64,000 bases of DNA from Apostichopus japonicus (lineage: Eukaryota; Echinodermata; Holothuroidea; Aspidochirotida; Stichopodidae), in the NCBI RefSeq assembly GCF_037975245.1, contig NC_092565.1, positions 4,277,499 to 4,341,498 on the forward strand, read 5' to 3'. Both the position numbers and the translations under genes were made by a program. The notes below the pieces were generated by a model, which saw only the letters and a list, made by a program, of their open reading frames with translations, did no database searches and was not told the origin of the DNA. This document shows, piece by piece, positions 49,501-61,900 of the stretch (within the stretch, counting starts at the first letter, position 1; each line of letters opens with the position of its first letter).

Positions 49501-52500
49501 GAACTAAAAACCATCTTACGCCTCAACACACACAACAATGGGCTCAACAGGGATCTCTCTTTTATGAGCATACATGCTAAGCTAAATACCAGTAAGGTCT
49601 GGTTTCTTCCATTTCATTACTGCAACTGAAGAAGAGCTGTGTTAACGCTCGAAATATTTTGTAACCGATTTAACGTTCTAAGTAATATAGTTGGAAATGA
49701 AAGTATCATTTTTTTCCCTTTTTTTCTTGTGGATATATATATATATATATATAATGCATAAAGGTAACACTCAACCATCTGTCATGGCCTTTGCAACTGC
49801 TAAGAATTTTACTGCACTGCATATTAGGTCACATGATTACCTTGGTAACCAGATGTAGAACAGCATTTACCATGAGGAGGTGAGGGTGAAGAGGCTAACC
49901 AAGGTGAAGTGGGGAAAAAGCTGGGCAGTTTGTATTTACTTGACGAATAAAACCGACCCTCTCATGAACTTCTTCTTTGTGCAGTAAAACCCAAGTGGAG
50001 TGGAGTGGGGGAATCTCCTGCATGCTTCAATTTTATTTTGGCAATAATTCAGGTGGCCAAAAATAAAACTATTACTGTATATTCATCACACAAATAGATT
50101 GAGAATCACGTTAATTGAGCAAGCAAGAAGCATACCATCTTACGGATATGTTTAACTCTATTGTGCTTTAATGGACCTAAAACAACAGAAATGATTAGAT
50201 TTCAAGTTTAATTTGTTTGAGTTCACAGGATGAAACTTACCATCTCCAGAGATTGCCTCCAGTTCTGGCATAGGCTTGGTGATCCCCGTGGATGAAGAGG
50301 AGGTGGAGGCGATGGTGGCAGCAGAGCTCTTTCCTCCATCTCGCTCTGTCAACTGCGCCAGAAAGTGGGCATACTGAGAACTGAAGGACGTATCCTTCTC
50401 TTTTGGGGTTGACGGTCCCGGCAGGGATAAGCTTGGCTTGGGAGCCCTGACGGTAGCGACCAGGTTGGTCGAGGGAACAAGGTTAGTGGAAGACGGAACC
50501 CTGGTGGTGGTAGACGGGACCAGGGAGGCGGATGGAATCCGAGTGGTGGTAGGGACCAGATTGGTAGGAATCTTTTGAGGTATGGGCGGGGGAATGATGG
50601 CAGCGGGTCTCGGTGCCGAGGGTACCACAGCAGGGTGTCTGGTGACGGGCGATAAGGTCGGCATCGCTCTGGGCGCTCGGGGTCTCGATGTGCTCGGTGT
50701 GGACACCTTTCTATGCTTTGGAGTTGGAGGTAGAGTAGCCATGCCCTGAAAGTACAGAAATAATGAAATCGGTAAAACTGTAAATTTTGATAGCTTTGGT
50801 GGTTAGGGCGAGACGGAATTCTCAGATAGATACCAACAATCAAAGTTCATTTACACACACAGATGATGGATTGATGTCACATCCATCCATCTATAGAAGA
50901 GCTCCATTTAATTCACCAGCTATACCACTATTATATATACTCTTGATTAAGCTATTTCCGAAAGAAGAAGAAGAAGAAAAAAAAGACGTATCTGACATGT
51001 CTGTGTCAAAAGTTGGAAATACACAGCAACATTGCTGTTTAGTTGCTGTTAGTTTAGTGACTTCATGAGCTATAACTGTAACATATTTTCTTTTGTACAC
51101 CTGAACAATCCACCACACCTTTTTAACTTAGATACTCTTAACTTTCTGAATGGTAGACAACTCTCCTGTCACCGGACCTGAAGTGAAGTTAAAATATCTG
51201 AATTCTCTCAGCAGAACTGACAGGTTCATCAGGGCTGGGACCCAAATTTTTAGCATGCTTAAACAACTCTAAAATCTTTCAAAATTAATTTCCTATAGGC
51301 GCCGATGCTTCGCATTATTGCTTTGGATATCTGCTGTGATCATCAATTCAAAGTGGCCTTCATCTAACCTCATAACATTAAGTTCAACATCAATAGACTG
51401 CCTTATTAAAATGGTATACAGTTCTAAGGGGCATTCCAAGTTTACAATCAAATTTGAAAGTGTGTAAGTCTGAAGTCACTTATTATTATTTTTTTCTCTT
51501 TCTAACAACAGAACTCTCTCTCTGATCTGAAGAGAGGCGATTCCATGGATCGTACCTCTACCATCAAGGTTCCCCTTCTCTTGAGTCCTGCGGCGCTCGG
51601 TGGTGTTTGCCTCCCTTTCAGTTCGCTGTACAGATCTCTCTGGACCTTCCTCTTCTTCTCCTTCTTCTCTTTGTCCCTCTCCCTCTTCTTGGTAGCTGCC
51701 TCTGACGTGGATTTGCCATGATCGCCCGAAGTATCCGATGTCAGAATCTTGTGCAGGAACTCTCCGATTTCATCCTACAAATTGAGAAGAAAACTTGTCA
51801 AAACAATTTTGGATGGAACATTCCTCGGACACATCTATCTAAACATTTGAATGAATCTTATGAATTCTTGTGTATTCTTTTTTAAAACTATTTTACTACT
51901 TAAATACTTCTGAATTTGTTTTGGACTATATGCGTTTAGGGCTTTTTTTATTATCGTTTAGTACAGGTGTTTTTAATATTGTTGCTTTAAGCTTTTACAT
52001 TTCATGACTTATTGGTTCTATATATTTAATATTTAGATTTTTGTTACTATTTGTTTTTAGGTTTTACATTTGTAAAGCGCTTTGAGCAGCTTTGCTGATT
52101 ATGCGCTATATAAATATTACTACTTACGATGATACATCGATCCACCATGCTCTGGGTCACCCCTTCCAGTTTCTTCTTGTTCTTACTCATCCTCAGTCTC
52201 TCGTCTGCTCCTCCTACGATGACTAGACCGGTGATGGCTTTCATCTTCTCTCGGAGATTCTCAATGTCGTCCTGATTGCAGACGCTGGATTCTTGACCGA
52301 CCACAAAGAGGCAGGGTGTCTTACAGGCGAACAGAGGTTCATCAATGTCCTGCGTAAAAAGATACAATTGTCATAAAGTGGTAGGACTTTCTCATAAAAT
52401 CTACACAAACAACTATATACATTTTTCAATGGATGTTCTTTACTGTAAATACTCATGTGCAGTGACTTCCAGTCAGCTAACAATTAACAAATCAATCTCT

Positions 52501-55500
52501 TGGTTTCTAGCATGTATTAAGCAACTTGGATTTAAGAAGCTTTTGGAGTAAATTTCCACAAATATTTCCATTGTTACAAAAAGACAATATATTGCGATAG
52601 CAACATATGACACTAGGTTGACTGGTCATGTTGCATTTCAAATAATATAATGCCACAAATTTTGAGAATTATCAGTTCCCCATTTTTCTTTATATGATTA
52701 ATACTAAAGTATCAGAATGTCTGAGAGATGAAATATGAACAATCAATTCAATTATTCGTGAATTACCATCTCCTTAACCTTTCTATGTTAGTCGAAACTT
52801 GAAAAAAGGAAAAATATGTAGGAGTGCGTCTCAATTTGATCCATTGCCTCAAGTTGTGTTATCCTCAACTGACTTGGTGACACCAACGACGACGGATGAT
52901 ATTAGCTGCTTAATAGCATTGGTATATCTGATGTGAAAGTGTTTGTATGACTATGCTAATGGTGATATTTGATGTGAAAATCAACAGCGATTTCTTCAGG
53001 TATCACTTCAAGAGCTACTGTAACACTTACACAACAACCATATATGTTATGTCGATTGGTGTAAGCAGCACACGTCATCAAATAACAAACAAAATGTGGC
53101 GGGGAATCATTTATCCGGTATCGCATCGCAAATGCTATGTAAAATGCTATACAAAATGCTTTGTAAAATGAGCAGATTGCTATACAAGTCCAAACAATGT
53201 ACAGCAGTTTCTTTACACAGGAAACCATAATATTTTATAAGAGACGAAAGTTCAGAGCCTACAAAACTACTCCACAAAATTTATACACTAAATTATTCCT
53301 TGTGTAGTTTTTAAAATAATAAATAAAGAAACCCTGTAAAGTACTGTAAATGCTGATTTATTTATATTTCATTCTGAGCAAGACCATAGGAAATAGCTAT
53401 TTTAGGTTAGAAATATAAAAGCAAACTGTTCTCCGTAGAGCTAGTTCACTTTGAATAAAATTGTTCTTACCCCTCGATAACCGTTGAGACCTTTAGACGG
53501 GAATCCCAAGCAGACAACTCCATTGACAGATTCTTGGAGGGATATCTAGAGTCAAAACGATATCAAATCAACTTTTAAAAGTTGAGCAAAAGCAATATCA
53601 AGGAAGGAAAACCTCGGAAACAAGCTGTTCATCTGCTGCAAAATATTATTTGGAAATGCATTAAATTTTAAAGGCCCTGACATCTCAAGATCGTAGCAGG
53701 ATCTTATTTGAAAGCCGACAGACCAAAGGTAAGAAATCACAGTTTAAGTTTAAATATGTACAGAAGCTGGCATGAGAAATAGCAAGATGAAATCACATTC
53801 ACATCAAAAACTCAGAGATATAACAATACAACTGTATGAGTCAAACAGACTCCTTCCAGAGCCGGAGGGAGGGTGGGGGAGGGGGGGTTTCACCTCTAGA
53901 TCCACCCTTCGAGGAGATGCAAGTCACTTTAAGGAAAGAAACAAGCACAAGCCTCACAAGGGTAATCTAAAAGCAGGTAATTAGTTTGACCTAAAGATGT
54001 GTTTGGAGCAGATGAAATTTTCAATTTACATCCATTACAAAAACATTATTATTTTGATTACAAATGTCTTTTTATGTTCCTTTCTAAACATTTTAAGGAC
54101 ATAGTTTTAATTAATATATACAATATGTATAAGATGGATGATGTGATTACATGGTCCTGAAGTTGCCCTACCAATGACAAAAAAAATCACACCCCATGAA
54201 AATAAGATAAATGCAGGAAATGAAAAACAAAAAAATGAAACTACATATAAACATATTATTTATATAATATATCATATATAGAGATCACACCCAGAGAACA
54301 GACCATTATCTCAGACTCATATCAGATTTGAGACAACGATCGTTACAAGTGAAAGGTTCAAAAAGCAGAAAACGTTGACCAAAATCAATTCCTACCTGAG
54401 TTGCAACGAGAGCGCCGACCGACCAGCCGACCATAATGATCGGTCTGTTGGAATACTGAGCCTTCAGCTGTCATTGAGGAAAGAACACAAATACGAGCGT
54501 AAACTGTTAGAGCAAGTCAGTTGCTTACAAAGATCATGTTGAAACATTATTATTGTATATTATTGTAACCTATTTTAATTTCTATAATTACACCTCCCTA
54601 TTGAGTGGTCAGGTTGTGACAGTTTTCAATGCTGGCTCTGTGAATCAATCTGCATGCATAGCACATCTCCTGCAAACCCCAGTCATGTGCCATTTTTAAG
54701 TATTTAAAACATACTATTTTTTCTTATCTGCTTTTTCCATCTTGAATGGAAGATTCTGTAAAGGGTATATTTTTTTGATAGAGAATGGTTTTAAAAATAA
54801 CATCACCAGTTTTATCACTTCATTAATAAACTTGAAATAGTCTAAACTCTCCATGAAATTTGCCAATCAATAATACTGACCTCAACCACTTTTCCTTTTA
54901 CAGCAGTGACCATATTCTCCAGACAGGTAGCCACGGTCAGGTTACTGCCGGCAGGTGTATGAAGAGAGACAGGTATCACTTTACCCATCCCAGATAACTG
55001 GGAGTTCCAAAATCTCATCCGTCGGGATTGCGAGGAGGTTGGAAGCAGAGGGCCGTTGGGGGCCATCAGTAAGATAGGTGAGCCCGGTAGTTTACCCTGT
55101 ACATCAAATATACCAAACAGTTAAACTTCAAGGATCATTTGCTCACGTCAGGACAGGAGATTGTCCTGATGTTAAAAAAGTTTGGATGCCTACAGTTCTC
55201 CAACAGTATAGTATAATATTCTATTGTAAAGGACTGAAAATGTGTTTTATCACAACAACCACCCTGTCAGGTGCTTGGAGATTATATTTCTTCTATGTGT
55301 TTGTGTCATGTATTTCTGTGATTATGTGATCACAAACATATATGAAACCTACATCATATGTACACCCGTTATACAATTATGAATGGCTGGATATCAAGTC
55401 CAGATAATCCAGGGATCCCAATACTAGTTGTTTGAAAATTCAGGCATATTTACTGGCTAAATGCTATTGGCATTGCTGTTTGCCAGTACAAAATATAGGC

Positions 55501-55877
55501 ACATGCAATTATCTCCCAGTGGACATTTAGGATATAATCACAAGCTATGGCTGGTAACAATTATCGGTCAAAGGATCAGAATGATTTTCCTATCTAACAT
55601 TAGCCCTGTATTAAATGCTTATTATCAGCGAATATTATTGGACTGCTCCTATAAGCCTGTACTGTGTTGTAATTCAGAAAAATGCCAGTGAGAACTTGAT
55701 TCTAACATGTATTTTAAAATTTGTCCTTTTAGCAACTGAAAAAAATTGCAAAATTCTAGGCCTGCACATATATATTTATATAATAAATATATATAAATAT
55801 ATATATATATCTATATATATCTATCTATATATATATATAGATATATATATATATCTATATATATATATATATTTATA

Positions 55878-55919
<42 letters not shown>

Positions 55920-58900
55920 TTTATATATATAACTTACAGTATGCTACATGTGCACCCATTATTCAATTACTAACGGTCGAATATCAAACAGAGAATCTAC
56001 GATCAGGATCACAGAGTCATGAATAAACAGGAGCTAAGACAGCTCGACTATATTGATAATCACAGCCCCCAAAAATATACAGAGCTGTAGGCCCATTTAC
56101 AGCAAGAGATAATGAATTGAATATCTTGCGTATCTTTTCAACATTCGTCGACTGTCGGACAAGTTTGTCACATTCAATTAAATTTCAAAATTAATTTCCT
56201 TTGTCAGTGTGTGTCAGGGGCTACATTGTCATGTGATGCTCCCCCGACAAACGTGTTTACTACACACTGACTGGACAGTGCTCTTTAATTATTCACGCTA
56301 TAATGTCATTAGATGCAGGAGGGTACATTAATCAAAATTCATGTTGTCAACTAAGGAGGAAGAAGATAAAAAGAAAGATGAAGAAACCAGAAAAGGAGAA
56401 CGTTTAAGTGGTTCTGATGCCTAAAGATATTTATACTGTGGTAAGCCATACAATGTTAATATTCATGAATTTGTGCACACCGAAATGAAGAGGATTATTT
56501 CTTGACTTATAGCTGCAACATATAAAGGAAAGTACCATGAATCAGTTATCATACTTAATACACTTTCATTTATTTAATATGGTACAATATATAACATTAT
56601 TTAATAAAAAAAACAGTCACTGCTACAAATATAACCAAAGGTCTTGGGAAATCAAATAGGTTCTCAAGAAAAACAAGCCCACAAGCTTCTGTTTGCATAA
56701 TAATCTAAAGTCAACAGTCCTCTTTCAGATAACCGCGAGCTGTTAAAGCCTGACAAAGACTATTCCAAGTTTAACATGAAAAATTCGAGCAAGAATTCAG
56801 AGTCTGGTTCACAGTTTCATATATTTATAATTATTATTTCTATTGGTAAATTTTGTTAATATAACCTACAATCTGTACATAACGGACGTGTCTCTTCCCT
56901 TTCATCGAACAAATGTTTTCATATAAAAAAAATTTATATGAAAATTGCACTTTCATATAAACATTTGATAATACCAATAGGTCCTTTTCTGATCCGTGAC
57001 ATCTGAATTGAAAACTTGCTAGCTACTCTGTAGGGGACGTCTCAATCAAGCAACACAAGTCTAAGGATTCTGCTTTTTACATTCCTAAAAATCCCCTCTG
57101 TAGACATGAATTAAACATCCTTAACATTGGTAAACCGTGTCTACACAGGAATACTTGAAAATGTTAATACGTCAGAGTAGGACTTAAAACTCTGCATTTC
57201 ATGTAGGATTGTAACTCTGTGTCACTGATTTAGGGATGTTATCCATATTATTTGAGTTACTTTTAATTAATTCAATAACCATAATTTTTGTGTCCAGAAA
57301 AAATTAAATGTAACGGTTTGTTTATTTGCAAAAATATGCCATATACATTTCATCGTTCCTGGAGCAAGTTGGATGAACTAAAGTAACAGATGACGTATTC
57401 AAGTACCTAATCTCTTATCAAACCTTGAGCATTGTGCCGCTAGATTGTCTCAAAATTAAACACATAACGCAACTTTCAAAATTAGCTCAGGAACCATATC
57501 GGACTTACGGGTTTATGTTGACTAAGAAGTCCAACGGCAGGATCCCAGGGTCTCTTGAGGAGTAGGCTGAGGGCCTCGTTAGAGGTAGAGGAGCTTCGCC
57601 CGCTACTAGATGACCTCAGACCAGTCATCTTATCAATCAGAGATGGAATCTGGAAACAGGACAAAACAAACACTGCTGAAGATGAGGGCTTCAAACAAAG
57701 TCTTATGATCTCTATAGTCATATGGTAAGAGGAATGCTCCTGTTTGCAAATGTACTGGAGTTCCTAACTTTTGATTTGAAAATCTTAAAAGATCAATGAA
57801 GGTTTTGGCTAGAAAGGAATTTTGGTCATTGACTTCAGGATTGCAATTTCTGATCTGTACCAAGTGAGCTATCCATTTTATTATAGGTTGTGGTCCATGT
57901 ATGATCATTTCTTTGACTGAGGGAAGGGTGGGGTGGGGTAGCGTGCCAGTCAGAAGCCACAGTAACTTACATGCCGTATAAGAAGGGAGCACACCACACC
58001 ATCATTTCCATCAGGTCCCACCCCCCCTATTGAAAGTTAAAAGTGGCAACTTTGAACCAGCTTAGAAGACTGATGCTCTAAACCAACCTGAAGCATCCAA
58101 AGAGGACCACAGAGGTGGAGAGAGCCAGATAAGAAAACAGGAATAATTATGGAATAATTGTGTCATCTTTTTAATGTCTCCATATTTAATTAAGTACATT
58201 ATGCAAATAAGAATATCCCTAATTGATCAAGAGGATCAGGGGTGAAAGCCCTACCAATCCCCCCATTCCCCACCACACCAGATATGAAATATCAAACTGA
58301 CCTTTGGCCGTAACGTCTGAAGGACATTTAGATAGCTCCCAAGTAATGAGTTACTCAGATTCTGGACCAAGGTTTTGTGAAGCCAGTGGGTCAATTTCTG
58401 ATCCTGAAAAAATGGAAAAGAGAGGGTGAAAAAAAAAGAGATAAAATATAGCTCTCAGGAATGATGAGACTGATTTAGAAATTCTAACCTTGTCTAAACA
58501 GGATATTCAGGAGTCCACACAGAAACATCTAAACTTCTAAAAGACTAGGCATTCAGGTGACACAAGTTATATTTAACACATTGCTCTATAGGGCTTTGCC
58601 TGCATTTGCAGTTAGAGGAACATGTAACACCATCTTTGAAGTCTGCCAACATGCCAATCAAAGTTTTTCCCAGGCAAGAACAAAATGTTGCAAGAATCCC
58701 ACACAAATTAGCTCTGGGTTCTATTTAGCCTACTGCTCATTTATAGAGACAAATTTTGTCACATAATTTCCAACAATTTTATATAAAAAATCTGTAATTT
58801 CGAGGGCATCTGTTTCAAATTCATTAATCTTGGCATCTTGGACAAGAGAAATACTAACCCATCCTACAGCTGCCAGTGTCCTTCGTACCATCTTGGCGCA

Positions 58901-61900
58901 TTTATCAACATAAATGCGGCGCATCACTGGCTCATTGGAAGTCTGACAATAGAAACAAGAAGTAGAGGAAAACAAAGTAGTCAGACACAAAACAACAGAA
59001 AGATTTCAATTTCATTCAAGATATACAGAAAACATTTTGTAATAATGTCTCTAACAATTGCACATCAATCTACCTGAACAGTATTCTCCTTGAAACAGAC
59101 CTCCAGTCCTTTAAAAATTGGCATCTGTAGCTGCCTTAATTGAAAGTCACACACATACTACACACAGACATTCAGCAATGATCTCCCATTGTGACTGTTA
59201 ATTGTGAATATTTTATGTATGATTGGACATCAAAAAGGATTGACATTGAAAGAAGAAAAAGATGGACAGCTTCCCAGGCATTTAATAACCACAACCAGTT
59301 ATTCACTGTTCGCAAAACTGATTTACTGATACTAATTTTAATACCGATATGAAACGTTAACAGTCATTGAATGCTAGACGAATGCTTTCAACCTGGCAGT
59401 AAAGAGTTTAGCCCAGCTGCTGACTATGCATGTATGTATGTATTTTAGATCCTCCTGCAAGCAGGAACTTGCGAAGAAGCCATTATTGGCTTATCTAAGG
59501 CGCAAGCTGACCGAAGTCAATTTCTGAGATTCATATTTAACGTCCATGATTATGAATTGTCAACAACTCTGTAACTGGACGACATACATTAATCTTGGAG
59601 TGACTCAAACTCGAATTCAATAATCTTTCCTTTCATAATTTAATATATTCCAGAAACAGATGACGAGCAACAGAGTTAAATAATACAGTACATGTAACTA
59701 CACTCATTCATTCTTACTTGCTGACATGTGCTGATATTATCAGTCCCGAAGGAATTCTATTCAAGATCTCAGAGGTTAGCAATTGTCAAAGTTATCTTCA
59801 TTCTTTCCAAATTTCCTCCAGTCCTGAGATAATATTAATGATCGCAAAATGTTGCAAAACTTTGTTGTTTTACCTCACGGCTAAATTCTTAACGGAACAG
59901 GGGACTCATAAATTCATACAAGATTGGCAAAACCTAGCATGCAAAATTGCCTGACAACTTAACAAGATGAAAAACACAAATGTTGGTTCTTCTCTCTTTT
60001 TCTTAATTTCTACTACTTACCCCTTCACAAGCTAGTTTAGATAGTCTGTCAGCCTGCAGATGTTTGATGATCCTGCTAAACAATTTTGTCTGAGATTGAG
60101 TCCAACCCGTCCTACGCAGCAACAGAAAGATACAGTATTGATGTAAATTGATGGATATACGCCAATCAACGAGGGATGCAGTGGTTTGAACCTAGCATAG
60201 TTCAACATTTTAGAAGAAGTAGGATATTGTTTGTGAATTCTGTCAAATGCTCTTTTCATAAAAAATATTTTCAAACAACTCTTGGTACTCCAATAGAACT
60301 ACTACCAACCGGTCAAGAGACCATTTACAAGGACTATTACAGTCAAAATTAAAATGGCAAGGATGAATTAACGCTGAGTTACCAGTTGATGAACACATTG
60401 CCACGGTCATGATACATGCAGTAAGCAATAATGCTAGGTTGGGCACATGTCGTGTTTCCACATAACTTTCCTGTTTTCAATCAAAATTTATCTTAATACA
60501 GCATTAATGAGGATACAAACCTATTTAAACCTAGCAACGGTGTTTTTTTTTTATTGAGTGTCACCCTTACCTGGTTGACAGGAAATCTTTGAACCATTGG
60601 AGGAAAATGACTGCCTCATTTTCCTAACTGTATCAACTAAAACAGTGAGACCTGATTGTCCATGGTAAGATAAAAAATTTTCCTTAAAATGTGAACACCA
60701 AATTTTAACCTGTGCTCCTCGATAAATCACGCAGCCTGGTTTTATTAATTTTGCTTTAATATGGGGGCCATGCATCGTGGTGTACTGATTTATGCAAAAT
60801 CAGCAAAATGAACCATAACCAAACACAAAAAGGTTCTTTAAAAAGGACATTGATTGGATAGCACTTCCACCGTACCTGTTGAGTTTCTCCTCCCAATCTT
60901 CATCTGTCCTCTCATCACTAGGGTTGGCTCTAGCGAAACCGACGTGCCGTTCGCACTCGTTCATGACGAGGCGAGCTCGGGCGATGTCGTAAGGGACTGT
61001 CACAGATTTAGATTCCTCCTCCAAGGTGACGTTGATCTCTTGGCTGCGAGATGTAATGTAATCAGAGGTTAAGTGAATATTTTGAGGTCAATGAGCTACT
61101 GTGAAAAGTGGCTCCTAGGTCACAGGCTTTTTGGTAGACCTAGGAGCTACTTGGTGGGGACCAGCAGCCAGTTTGTAATTTAAATGCAAAATGCACGCAT
61201 GTAGGTTATAACTTGAAGATAGGCGAAGGGCTTGTAGCAGAATTTTTGCCTTATGAGAGTACATAATTTTCCAGTTTTTGAGACAAACTTCACAGGTAGA
61301 TTAAGAAGAGTCTTAAAGTTGTGTTTGTTGTGAGCAGTGTTAATAACTACCATAACATAACAATGTTTATGTCAATGTATTTATTTCTCTTATTTCTCTT
61401 TATTTTATCTTATTTGTGACCAATTACCAAAGCCCTTATTCTGCTAGCAAGAATTGCTTTGTGAAGACATAAGGCAGCTAACACTGTACTACTGCACATG
61501 ACCTACAGTACTATGGCTACTGCCTACTGTAGACAGAGCTCACTATATGATTACCCTGGAATAACAGGCATCACACTGTTTTGAGGCCAGACACAAGATC
61601 ATTGCTACACAGATCATGTGCAGCAGAATAAGAATATCATACTGCCTATTTCTAGCAAATACTCCAGGTCCTAAATTATGTTCCTTTAAACTCTTACAAT
61701 AAACTTGGAATTAACCATAAAGATAAGAAAAAAGGTGAACACTTTATAAGGTATCAAATTAGGTAGAATTTCACTTGCCTGGCTGCTTGATACAACTTTT
61801 CTGGTTTACTAACTCGAAGTGATTTAGGAACAAAGAGCATCTTGGCAGGTTGAGCATGACTGGCACCCGGGTGAGAACTCCAAAGTTTGGAGTAAGAATG

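Larger units (their letters stand above)
47850..49737 (-). mobile_element. Penelope-like retroelement, 5'-truncated with inverted end
   Basis: The element encodes a reverse transcriptase core followed by a GIY-YIG endonuclease domain, the domain pair of Penelope-like elements. Its 3' terminal ~253 bp (47850-48102) is repeated in inverted orientation at the other end (49487-49737), joined directly to the truncated reverse-transcriptase region. Both outer ends abut (TA)n runs. The coding region is broken by at least two frameshifts, so it is a dead copy. Confidence 0.85.
46533..50240 (-). other. KANSL3 last intron (3.7 kb), hosting a Penelope-like element
   Basis: The intron lies between exons 12 and 13. 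Its centre (about 47850-49737) is a retroelement on the same strand as the gene; the remainder shows no gene. A perfect X-box-like ATTACCTTGGTAAC lies at 49836-49849. Confidence 0.8.

Noticed and set aside
50349-50843. 164-aa minus-strand ORF rich in P and R
   Set aside because: Out-of-frame shadow of KANSL3 exon 12; the other frame splices in phase with its neighbours.
59420-59610. Possible SINE-like segment with hairpin CCTGCAAGCAGG and conserved-looking tail
   Set aside because: It looked familiar as an echinoderm-type repeat, but I could not identify ends, a promoter box or a target duplication.
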